A DNA stretch of 31,596 bases from VRUE01 sp036406595 (GTDB lineage: Bacteria > Actinomycetota > Thermoleophilia > Solirubrobacterales > 70-9). Below the pieces are notes generated by a model. It worked only from the letters and a program-made list of their open reading frames with translations, was not told where the DNA came from and did no database searches. The stretch is taken from contig DASXAR010000046.1 of NCBI GenBank assembly GCA_036406595.1, forward strand, positions 1 to 31,596, read 5' to 3'. Positions 1 through 6,777 of this stretch are shown here, piece by piece. The stretch's first letter is position 1, and each line of letters opens with the position of its first letter. A program made the translations under genes and the position numbers.

Positions 1-366
1 CTCTCGTTCGTCGAGGCCGCCATCTTCCTCGTGTCCGCCGGCGTGCTCGCCCTCCTGTTCACGCGCGCGGAGGCCAAGGAGTACGAGCTGCCCGGCGGCG
101 ACGGGACGGTCATCCTCGCCGCCGGGGTCTGGGCGGCGCTGCTGCTGTTCTGGCGCGTGTTCGACCGCCCGGACGTGGGCGGCGAGGCGAGCACCGTCGG
201 CGTCCAGTGGGGCTTCTTCGTCGCGTTCGTCGCGGCCGGCGGCCTTGCGGCGGCCGGGTGGCGGCTGCGCCAGCACGAGCGTGAGCGGCGCGAGCGCAAG
301 CCCGAACCGCCGGCGCGCCAGGAGCCCGACTCGACGGCGGACGCCACGCCCGACCGGTTGTTCTAG
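1..366 (+). CDS. Membrane protein of unknown function, 5' end cut by window
   Basis: The frame is open from base 1, so the true start lies outside the window; an internal GTG at 31 is not needed as the start. At least two hydrophobic segments are visible (one around ILAAGVWAALLLFW, one around VAFVAAGGLAAAGW). An acidic/Gly linker with FDRPDVGG lies between them. The C-terminus is a charged cytoplasmic tail (RLRQHERERRERK) rich in Pro, Asp and Thr. I do not recognise a named family. It ends 2 nt before the earliest possible start of the MoxR gene, so the two are probably co-transcribed. Nothing catalytic is visible. Confidence 0.75.
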   Translation, partial: LSFVEAAIFLVSAGVLALLFTRAEAKEYELPGGDGTVILAAGVWAALLLFWRVFDRPDVGGEASTVGVQWGFFVAFVAAGGLAAAGWRLRQHERERRERKPEPPARQEPDSTADATPDRLF

Positions 367-368
367 CC

Positions 369-1280
369 GTGGCAATACCATCGACGGAGATGGCTGTGAC
401 CGAACCTTCCTCCGTCCAGGACGTCCGCGAGGGCCTGGAGGGCGCCGGGTACCTCGCCGGGGAGTCCGCCGCGCTCGTGGCGTACCTCGCGACGCGCCTC
501 GGCAAGCCGGTCCTCGTCGAGGGGCCCGCCGGCGTCGGCAAGACCGAGCTGGCGAAGGCGCTGTCGAGGTACCTGGACCGCACGCTCGTGCGACTGCAGT
601 GCTACGAGGGCCTCGACGAGGCGAAGGCGCTGTACGAGTGGAACTACCGCAAGCAGCTGCTGCGGATCCAAGCCGGCGGCGAGTCCGGTTGGGACGACGT
701 GCAGGACGACATCTTCAACGACGAGTTCCTGCTGGAGCGCCCGTTGATGCAGGCAATCGCCAGCGCGGAGCCGGTCGTGCTGCTGATCGACGAGATCGAC
801 AAGACCGATCAGGAGTTCGAGGCGATGCTGCTCGAGCTCCTCTCGGACTTCCAGATCACGATCCCCGAGCTGGGCCAGGTGGCGGCGACGACGATGCCCG
901 TCGTGGTGCTCACGTCCAACAACTCGCGCGAGCTGACCGAGGCGCTGAAGCGGCGCTGCCTGTACCTCTGGCTCGACTACCCCGAGTTGGAGCGCGAGAT
1001 GGAGATCGTCCGCATGCATGCGCCGGAGCTGCCCGAGGCGCTGGCGCGGCGGATGGTCGAGGTGGTGCGGATGGTGCGGTCCCTCGACCTGAAAAAGCCG
1101 CCTTCGATCGCCGAGTCGATCGATTGGGCACGGACCCTGCTGCTGATGGGCGCCGAGGACATCGACCGGGAGACCTTCGAGCAATCGATGTCGATCATCG
1201 TCAAGCACCGCACCGACATCGACCTGGTCGCCGAGCGAGTGGGTGTGAAGCTTGCCGACTCCGTACGGCCACAGGCCTGA
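369..1280 (+). CDS. MoxR-family AAA+ ATPase (CoxD-like)
   Basis: A 303-aa AAA+ ATPase. Walker A is GPAGVGKT (about 52-59), Walker B is VVLLIDE (about 136-142), sensor 1 is around SNN (about 183-185) and Arg-finger-type RR is at 195-196. MoxR ATPases act with a VWA-domain partner as chaperones that mature metalloenzymes or complexes; the CoxD/CoxE pair of CO dehydrogenase is the best-known example. The next gene overlaps it by 29 bp and encodes such a partner. The GTG at 369 is the longest start. An in-frame ATG at 390 and GTG at 396 are equally plausible because no convincing Shine-Dalgarno separates them. No CO dehydrogenase structural gene is in the window, so the client is unknown. Confidence 0.92.
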   Translation: MAIPSTEMAVTEPSSVQDVREGLEGAGYLAGESAALVAYLATRLGKPVLVEGPAGVGKTELAKALSRYLDRTLVRLQCYEGLDEAKALYEWNYRKQLLRIQAGGESGWDDVQDDIFNDEFLLERPLMQAIASAEPVVLLIDEIDKTDQEFEAMLLELLSDFQITIPELGQVAATTMPVVVLTSNNSRELTEALKRRCLYLWLDYPELEREMEIVRMHAPELPEALARRMVEVVRMVRSLDLKKPPSIAESIDWARTLLLMGAEDIDRETFEQSMSIIVKHRTDIDLVAERVGVKLADSVRPQA

Positions 1281-2652
1281 GACCGGGCCGCCCGGCCTGG
1301 CGCCGAAGCTGCTCGCCTTCTGCGAGGAGCTGCGGAGCGAGGGGGTCGCGGTCGGAACCTCGGAGATCCTCGACGCCTTCGCGGCGCTGGAGCAGGTGCC
1401 GTGGGAATCGCGAGACGACTTCCGCGAGGCGCTCGCGGCGACGATCGCCAAGTCCCAGGAGGACCGCCGTCTCTTCGAGCTGCTCTTCGACCGCTGGTTC
1501 TTCCGCACCGCCGAGGCGGAGGCGATCGAGCGGGAGATCGCCGAGGGGGGGCGCCGCCACGAGGGGGCCGAGAGACTCGACATCGATGAGCTGCGGGAGC
1601 AGATCCGCGACGCGATCGTCGAGGGAGACGACGGCGAGATGCGCGACCTCGCGCGCCTCGCGATCGCCGCCTTCGGCCGCCAGGGGGAGGGTTCCGGGGT
1701 GGTCGGCGTCGACGTGCAGCGGATCCGCCGCACCCTCGGGCTCTCGGCGGGCCAGGCGCCGGCGGATGACGGCGCCGCCGAGCTGCCGCCGATCGACCGC
1801 GAGCAGCTGAACGCCTTCGAGCGCCATCTGCGCCGTGAGCTCGAACGCGACCTGATCGAGCGCACCTCCACACTCCCCCCAGCGCGGCCCCTGGCCGAGC
1901 TGGACCGGGCACTGCCGACCAGCCCGACCCAGGACCTGGCCGCGGTCCACCGCGCCGTCTCCCAGATGAAGCGACGACTGGCGACGCTCGGCCACGAGCA
2001 GCGCGGCAGGCGCAAGGGCCGCACCGTCGACGTGCGCAGGACGATGCGCGCCTCACTGGAGACGGGGGGCGTGCCGCTGCGGCTTCGTCACCGCCCCAAG
2101 CGCCCCCGCCGGCCGGAGATCTATGTGCTCTGCGACGTCTCCACCTCGGTCACCTCGGCAAGCGTCTTCTTCCTCTCGGTCCTCCACGCCCTGCACGACT
2201 CGTTCCGCAAGCTGCGCAGCTTCGTCTTCATCGAGCGGATCTCCGAGGTCACCGAGATCTTCGAGCACGAGCGCGACTTTCGCGAGATCGCGGCGCGGAT
2301 CTCGAGCGAGGGCGGCGTCGCGGACGTCTCCGGCTACACCGACTACGGGCGGGTCTGGCTCGAGTTCCTCGGCGAGATCTCCGAGGACCTCGACCCGCGC
2401 TCGACCGTGATCGTGCTGGGCGACGCGCGCACCAACGGGCGCGAGCCGCACGCCGAGGTCTTCGCCCAGGTGGCCGAACGGGCCGGACGGCTGTTCTGGC
2501 TCAACCCCGAGCCGAAGCTCTACTGGAACTACGGCGACTCGGTGATGGCCGCATACGAGCGCTACTGCGACGGCGCCTTCGAGTGCTGGACGACCAGGCA
2601 CCTCGAGACCTTCGTCAACGTCGTCGCCGGCGGCGTCCCGGCCGCGGACTGA
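1252..2652 (+). CDS. VWA-domain protein, CoxE-like partner of MoxR
   Basis: A 466-aa protein. The N-terminal half is helical and highly charged. The C-terminal von Willebrand A domain starts near residue 290 with the MIDAS motif DVSTS (295-299), and has the later TDY and VVLGDAR-type segments expected of the CoxE/MadC family. The TTG at 1252 is the only usable start: an in-frame TGA sits at 1246-1248 and no ATG or GTG follows for a long way. This gives a 29-bp overlap with the MoxR gene and implies translational coupling. Such VWA proteins bind Mg2+ and work with the MoxR ATPase on metalloenzyme maturation (family knowledge); the client here cannot be read from context. Confidence 0.9.
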   Translation: MPTPYGHRPETGPPGLAPKLLAFCEELRSEGVAVGTSEILDAFAALEQVPWESRDDFREALAATIAKSQEDRRLFELLFDRWFFRTAEAEAIEREIAEGGRRHEGAERLDIDELREQIRDAIVEGDDGEMRDLARLAIAAFGRQGEGSGVVGVDVQRIRRTLGLSAGQAPADDGAAELPPIDREQLNAFERHLRRELERDLIERTSTLPPARPLAELDRALPTSPTQDLAAVHRAVSQMKRRLATLGHEQRGRRKGRTVDVRRTMRASLETGGVPLRLRHRPKRPRRPEIYVLCDVSTSVTSASVFFLSVLHALHDSFRKLRSFVFIERISEVTEIFEHERDFREIAARISSEGGVADVSGYTDYGRVWLEFLGEISEDLDPRSTVIVLGDARTNGREPHAEVFAQVAERAGRLFWLNPEPKLYWNYGDSVMAAYERYCDGAFECWTTRHLETFVNVVAGGVPAAD

Positions 2653-2672
2653 GGCGCCGCTAGCGGGGCGCC
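2653..2672. terminator. Hairpin between convergent genes
   Basis: GGCGCC (2653-2658) and GGCGCC (2667-2672) form a 6-bp GC stem around an 8-nt loop that holds the stop codon of the Rrf2 gene. A nested palindrome CCGCTAGCGG (2657-2666) is an alternative fold. It sits exactly in the 7-nt gap between convergent genes, so a two-way terminator is plausible. There is no T-tract, so this is a weak call. Confidence 0.4.
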
Positions 2673-3115
2673 CAGGCGTCCGGGGAGGCGGCGAGCTCCT
2701 CGACCGGCGCCGGCAGGTCTCCGGAGACCAGGTCGGCGAGGCTGACGTGCTCGAGCACCGCCCGCAGGTTGGCGCGGACCGCTATCCAGACCTCCTGCAA
2801 ATGCTCCGCGTTGCCGCGATACTCGATCGACTCGGGCGGCGAGGACTGGACGTGGGCGATCGGCCCCTCGACGGCGCGGACGACATCGGCAACGGTGATC
2901 GAATCGGCCGGCCTCGCCAGCCAGTAGCCGCCCTTGGCGCCCCGGCGCGCGCGCACGATCCCCGCGTGCTTCAGCTCGAGCAGAATGTGCTCGAGGAACT
3001 GCAGCGGGATGTCCTGCGCCTCGGCCAGCCGCTCGCCCTTGACGGGCCCTTCGCTGGCCGCCGCGAGCTCGGCCGCGGCGCGAACCGCGTAGTCGGCCTT
3101 GGCAGAGACGCGCAT
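2660..3115 (-). CDS. Rrf2-family transcriptional regulator without cysteines
   Basis: A 151-aa protein with the Rrf2 winged-helix layout: an N-terminal DYAVRAAAELA helix, the recognition region around QDIPLQFLEHILLELKHAGIV, and the wing RRGAKGGYWLARP. The three-Cys Fe-S ligand set of IscR/NsrR/RsrR is absent; the protein contains no cysteine at all. Cluster-free Rrf2 proteins such as CymR control sulfur/cysteine metabolism (established for CymR; inferred here). It lies 16 bp downstream of the TSUP exporter gene on the same strand, so the two probably form an operon. The plausible target is the divergent promoter region near 4091-4116. Start is ATG. Confidence 0.9.
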   Translation of the reverse strand: MRVSAKADYAVRAAAELAAASEGPVKGERLAEAQDIPLQFLEHILLELKHAGIVRARRGAKGGYWLARPADSITVADVVRAVEGPIAHVQSSPPESIEYRGNAEHLQEVWIAVRANLRAVLEHVSLADLVSGDLPAPVEELAASPDAWAPR

Positions 3116-3131
3116 CGATCCAGTTAATCAG

Positions 3132-4073
3132 TCAGCCGGTGACGTCCGACGCCAGCTCGGGGGGGCGGTCCTCCGCCTGCATCCGATCGCGGGCTTCGCG
3201 CTCGCGCCGGTGGTGCAGCCAGCGCGGCGCGGCGAGGATCCCGCCGAGCCCGACCGCGGCGACGGCGGCGGCGATCGGCCACACGGTCGGGTCCCCCTTC
3301 TGGATCGTGACGATCCCGGAGCCGACCAGGACGACCCCCAGCGCGGTGCGGATGAACCCCTGCGGGGCCTTGGCTGAGAGCGCCGCGCCGATGATCACTC
3401 CCGGGACCGAGCCGATCAGGATGTTGCCGGCAAGAACGAAGTCGACGTTGCCGCCCACCCAGTGGGCGATCCCGGCCGCCCAGAGGAGAACCGCCGCGTG
3501 GAAGACGTCGGTCCCCACGACCTTCTTCGGCGAGAGCCTGTAGACGGCGATCAGGAGGATCGCGATCACGGTCCCCGAGCCCGCCGAGGTGATGCCGATC
3601 ACGAAGCCCGTCGTCGCGCCGATCACCACGGCAGCGACCTTGTGGCGGCGCTCGACCTCGAAGCGATCGCGCTCGTCGACGAGGTTGCGGAGGATCAGCG
3701 CCCGGGCCAGGGTGATGACGCCGACCATCAGCAGGGTGCCGCCGAGGACGGCATAGACGAGTGAGTCGAGCCTGGCTTCGCCGATATGACGCTCGAGGAT
3801 CGAGACGATCGCGACCCCGCCGACGGCGGCGGGGACGCTGCCCAGCGCCAGCCACTTGACCAGCTCCAGATTGACCGTTCGCAGCCGCCAGTGACGCCAG
3901 CTGCCGACCGTCTTGGTGACCGCGGAGTAGAAGATGTCGGTGCCGATCGCGGTCGTCGGCTGGATGCCGAAGATGAGGATCAGCAGCGGCGTCATCAGGG
4001 ACCCGCCGCCCATGCCAGTCATGCCGACGAGCACGCCGATGCCGAGTCCGAAGAAGATGATTGCCGGGTCCAT
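3132..4073 (-). CDS. TSUP-family (TauE/SafE) anion exporter or permease
   Basis: A 313-aa integral membrane protein. The N-terminal signature GVLVGMTGMGGGSLMTPLLI is diagnostic of the sulfite exporter TauE/SafE (TSUP) family. About eight hydrophobic segments follow, with the family's second Gly-rich repeat near GATTGFVIGITSAGSGT. The C-terminus is a charged tail (HHRREREARDR). Members move sulfite, sulfoacetate, sulfolactate or related organosulfur anions; the substrate is not readable here. The start is ATG at 4073 with GCGGAG upstream. The gene is divergent from the ABC importer, with a 52-bp gap, and is followed by the Rrf2 regulator, which fits a sulfur theme. Confidence 0.9.
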   Translation of the reverse strand: MDPAIIFFGLGIGVLVGMTGMGGGSLMTPLLILIFGIQPTTAIGTDIFYSAVTKTVGSWRHWRLRTVNLELVKWLALGSVPAAVGGVAIVSILERHIGEARLDSLVYAVLGGTLLMVGVITLARALILRNLVDERDRFEVERRHKVAAVVIGATTGFVIGITSAGSGTVIAILLIAVYRLSPKKVVGTDVFHAAVLLWAAGIAHWVGGNVDFVLAGNILIGSVPGVIIGAALSAKAPQGFIRTALGVVLVGSGIVTIQKGDPTVWPIAAAVAAVGLGGILAAPRWLHHRREREARDRMQAEDRPPELASDVTG

Positions 4074-4090
4074 CGGAGTGGCTCCGCTTA

Positions 4091-4116
4091 CTGACTTTCC
4101 TGACCTTTTTAGTCAG
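4091..4116. promoter_or_regulatory. Inverted repeat in divergent TSUP / ABC promoter region
   Basis: CTGACT (4091-4096) and AGTCAG (4111-4116) are perfect inverted arms 14 nt apart. A third CTGAC lies between them at 4100-4104. The region is the only space between the divergent TSUP gene (ATG 4073) and the ABC ATPase gene (GTG 4126 or 4144). It is AT-richer than its surroundings. It is a candidate operator for the neighbouring Rrf2 regulator; that assignment is inference. AGTCAG also appears at 3130-3135, at the TSUP-Rrf2 junction. Confidence 0.4.
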
Positions 4117-4125
4117 AAGGGGAGA

Positions 4126-4965
4126 GTGCGCCAGGATACCAGGGTGGATGCCGAAGCCTCACGGTTCGCCGTCGCCGAGCGAACGCCTTCCCCGTCGAGC
4201 GGGGGGGGTGCCGGGATCAAGATCCGCGGCCTCGCCCACTCCTACGGAGATCTTCGGGCGCTGGAGGACCTCGACCTGGAGGCGGCGCCCGGCGCCGTGC
4301 TCGGCCTGGTCGGGCCCTCGGGCTGCGGAAAGTCCACCCTGCTCGAGCTGGTGGCGGGGCTGCAGGAGCCCACCACGGGCGAGATCGAGGTGGACGGCTC
4401 GGGCGACGCGGCGGGGCGGCTCGCCCATTGCGCCTTCATGCCGCAGCGCGACCTCCTGCTCCCGTGGCTGTCCGCGATCGACAATGCGGCACTGGCTCTG
4501 CGCAACCGTGGTGTCTCCAGGGGTGAGGCGCGCCGCCGCGCCGCCGCGCCATTCGCCCGCCTCGGGCTCGCCGGTTTCGAGCAGGCCAGGCCTGCCGAGC
4601 TATCCGGCGGGATGCGGCAGCGGGTCGCCTTCCTGCGCACGCTGGTCGCCGAGAAGCCGGTGCTGCTGCTGGACGAGCCGTTCGCGTCGCTCGACGCGAT
4701 CACCCGCGGCGAAGCCCAGCAGTGGCTGGGGCGGGCCCTCCGCACCGACCCGCGCACGGTCGTCCTCGTCACCCACGACGTCGAGGAGGCCCTCTACCTA
4801 TCGGACCGGGTCGCGGTCCTCTCGTCGCGCCCCGGCCAGGTCGTCGACGAGCTGAGCGCTCCCGCGCCGCGGGCAGCCGATCGCGACGCCGCGATCACCG
4901 ACCCCGACTTCATCGCCGCGCGCGAGCGGGCGATGCGCGCCCTGCGCGGGAGCCCCGCCCGATGA
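4126..4965 (+). CDS. ABC importer ATP-binding protein (NitT/TauT/ThiZ type)
   Basis: About 279 aa. The ABC motifs are in order: Walker A GPSGCGKST, a Q-loop in MPQRD, the signature LSGGMRQR, Walker B VLLLDEPF and the switch His in VTHD. The layout and the following GxGQVVDEL tail match the SsuB/TauB/ThiZ ATPases of the nitrate/sulfonate/thiamine-precursor importers. An open frame extends upstream to 3934 but runs over the TSUP gene, so it is not used. GTG 4126 has AAGGGG just upstream. GTG 4144 with AGGA and a 7-nt spacer is an equally good start and would shorten the protein by six residues. It overlaps the permease gene by 4 bp (ATGA). Confidence 0.9.
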   Translation: MRQDTRVDAEASRFAVAERTPSPSSGGGAGIKIRGLAHSYGDLRALEDLDLEAAPGAVLGLVGPSGCGKSTLLELVAGLQEPTTGEIEVDGSGDAAGRLAHCAFMPQRDLLLPWLSAIDNAALALRNRGVSRGEARRRAAAPFARLGLAGFEQARPAELSGGMRQRVAFLRTLVAEKPVLLLDEPFASLDAITRGEAQQWLGRALRTDPRTVVLVTHDVEEALYLSDRVAVLSSRPGQVVDELSAPAPRAADRDAAITDPDFIAARERAMRALRGSPAR

Positions 4966-5723
4966 AGCGCTGGCTCCTCCCCACGATCGCCCTCGCGGGC
5001 CTGATCGGCCTCTGGCAGGTCGCGGCCAGCAGCGGCGCCCTCGCCAACCTGCTCAACGTCGACGACTTCCTCGCCCCCTCGCCGGCCGAAATCGCCTCCT
5101 CGATCTGGGAGAACCGCACCCTGCTCGCCGAAAACGCCTGGGTGACGATCAAGGAGATCGTGCTCGGCTTCGCCTGCGGCGTCGCCGCGGGACTCGCCTT
5201 CGCCGTCGCACTGCGGCTCTCCGACACCCTGCGAAGGGCGCTGTACCCCCTGATCGTCGCCTCGCAGGCGATACCGATCATCGTCTTCTCCCCGATCCTG
5301 CTGGTCTGGTTCGGCTTCGGGATCGGCCCGAAGCTGGTGGTGGTGGCGCTGATCTGCTTCTTCCCGATTGCCGTCAACACCTTCGACGGCCTGCGCTCCG
5401 TCGACCCCGAGGCGACCAAGATGATGCGGACGCTCGACGCGTCGCGCTGGCAGATCCTCTGGCGGGTCGAAGCGCCGTCGGCGCTGCCCCAGGCCTTCAC
5501 CGGCGCGCGCATCGCGGCCACCTTCGCCCCGATCGCGGCGATCTTCGGCGAGTGGGTGGGCGCGAACACCGAACTGGGCGGGCTCGGTGTCGTGATTCGC
5601 CAGGACAGCGCTCTGCTGGAGACAGCGAGGATGTTCGCGGCCGCCGCGATTCTGACGGCGATCGCGCTGATCCTCTACGGCCTTGTCACCCTCGCAGAGC
5701 GCCGCATCGTCACTTGGCGATAG
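4962..5723 (+). CDS. ABC importer permease (SsuC/ThiX-like)
   Basis: A 253-aa inner-membrane permease with about six hydrophobic segments. It has the EAA-loop motif around EAPSALPQAFTGARIA, typical of the BPD_transp_1 permeases of nitrate/sulfonate/thiamine-precursor importers. The ATG lies in the ATGA overlap with the ATPase stop, so translation is coupled. A longer open frame upstream is only a shadow of the ATPase gene. The substrate-binding lipoprotein starts 10 nt downstream. Together the three genes make a complete importer. Confidence 0.92.
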   Translation: MKRWLLPTIALAGLIGLWQVAASSGALANLLNVDDFLAPSPAEIASSIWENRTLLAENAWVTIKEIVLGFACGVAAGLAFAVALRLSDTLRRALYPLIVASQAIPIIVFSPILLVWFGFGIGPKLVVVALICFFPIAVNTFDGLRSVDPEATKMMRTLDASRWQILWRVEAPSALPQAFTGARIAATFAPIAAIFGEWVGANTELGGLGVVIRQDSALLETARMFAAAAILTAIALILYGLVTLAERRIVTWR

Positions 5724-5733
5724 AAATGCCGCA

Positions 5734-6777
5734 ATGAGACGCTGCCGCCTGCCGCTCACCGCGCTTGCCGCGCTCCTCCTGGCCCTGGCGCTCGGCCTCT
5801 CCGCCTGCGGTGAGAAGAGCGAGGGCGGCGGGGCCGAAAAGGAGCCGCTCAGCCTGACGCTCGACTTCTATCCCAACCCCGACCACGTCGGCATCTACAT
5901 GGCGCAGAAGCTCGGCTACTTCGCCGACGCCGGCCTCGACGTGAGCATCCAGACCCCCTCCGACCCGGCCGCCCCCATCAAGCAGGTCGCGGCGGGCACG
6001 ACCGACGTCGCGATCTCCTACGAGCCCGAGGTCGTCCTCGCCGCCGACAAGGGCCTCGACGTGGTCGCGGTCGGCGCCCTGGTGAACCGTCCCCTGACCT
6101 CGATGATCTGGCTGAAGAGCTCGAAGATCGGCGGGGTCCGCGACCTCCGCGGCAAGACGATCGCCACCGCGGGCATCCCCTACCAGGACGCCTACCTGAA
6201 AACGATCCTCGGGCGGGTAGGGCTGACGCCGGATGACGTGAAGGCGGTCAACGTCGGCTACGGGCTGCTGCCAGCGATCGTCGGCGGACGCGCCCAGGCG
6301 ATGCTCGGCGGCTTCGTCAACGTCGAGGGAGTCGACCTGCGGCTGCGCGGCAAGGAACCGGTCGTCACACCGGTGGACAAGCTGGGGGTGCCGAGCTACG
6401 ACGAGCTCGTCTTCGTGACCCGCGGCGAGGAGCTCGAATCAGACGCGCAGTCGATCCGCCTCTTCCTCTCGGCGGTGGCGCGCGGCACGGCCGCCGCGGT
6501 CGAGAACCCGGGCGCCGCGACGAAGGCCCTCCTGGCGGCCAATCCTGACCTCGACCCGAAGCTGACCCGGGCGGAGGTGGACGCGACGCTGCCGCTGCTC
6601 GGGGCGGCCGCCAGCGCGGGCTCCCGGGGCGAGGCGAAGAGCCCCTACGGCTACATGGACCCGACGGCGTGGGAACGCTTCATCGGGTGGATGAGAGACA
6701 ACGGCCTGATCACGTCCCACCCCGCGGCCGGGGACCTGCTCAGCAACGAATACCTACCGGGCCGGATCCCCGAGTAG
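5734..6777 (+). CDS. ABC substrate-binding lipoprotein, ThiY/NMT1-like
   Basis: A 347-aa lipoprotein. It has an Arg-rich start, a hydrophobic core and the lipobox LSAC with Cys25 as the lipidation site. The mature part has the NMT1/THI5-like pattern: LTLDFYPNPDHVGIYMAQ at the start, then GYFADAGLDV and VAISYEPEVVLA. This best resembles ThiY-type proteins binding the thiamine pyrimidine precursor, although taurine/sulfonate binders share the fold. The flanking TSUP and Rrf2 genes point to sulfur compounds, and no TPP riboswitch is visible, so the ligand is open. ATG 5734 puts the Arg residues directly before the hydrophobic core. The 3' end overlaps the convergent GGDEF-EAL gene by 24 bp. Confidence 0.88.
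   Translation: MRRCRLPLTALAALLLALALGLSACGEKSEGGGAEKEPLSLTLDFYPNPDHVGIYMAQKLGYFADAGLDVSIQTPSDPAAPIKQVAAGTTDVAISYEPEVVLAADKGLDVVAVGALVNRPLTSMIWLKSSKIGGVRDLRGKTIATAGIPYQDAYLKTILGRVGLTPDDVKAVNVGYGLLPAIVGGRAQAMLGGFVNVEGVDLRLRGKEPVVTPVDKLGVPSYDELVFVTRGEELESDAQSIRLFLSAVARGTAAAVENPGAATKALLAANPDLDPKLTRAEVDATLPLLGAAASAGSRGEAKSPYGYMDPTAWERFIGWMRDNGLITSHPAAGDLLSNEYLPGRIPE

Noticed and set aside
363..2024. Long minus-strand frames over the MoxR/CoxE genes (363-2024, 977-2056, 1201-1995)
   Set aside because: They are antisense to genes with Walker and MIDAS motifs, and their translations are low-complexity.
4074..4125. TPP riboswitch in front of the ThiY-like importer
   Set aside because: The gap is only 52 bp and contains no CTGAGA or ACCTGATCTGG-type core.
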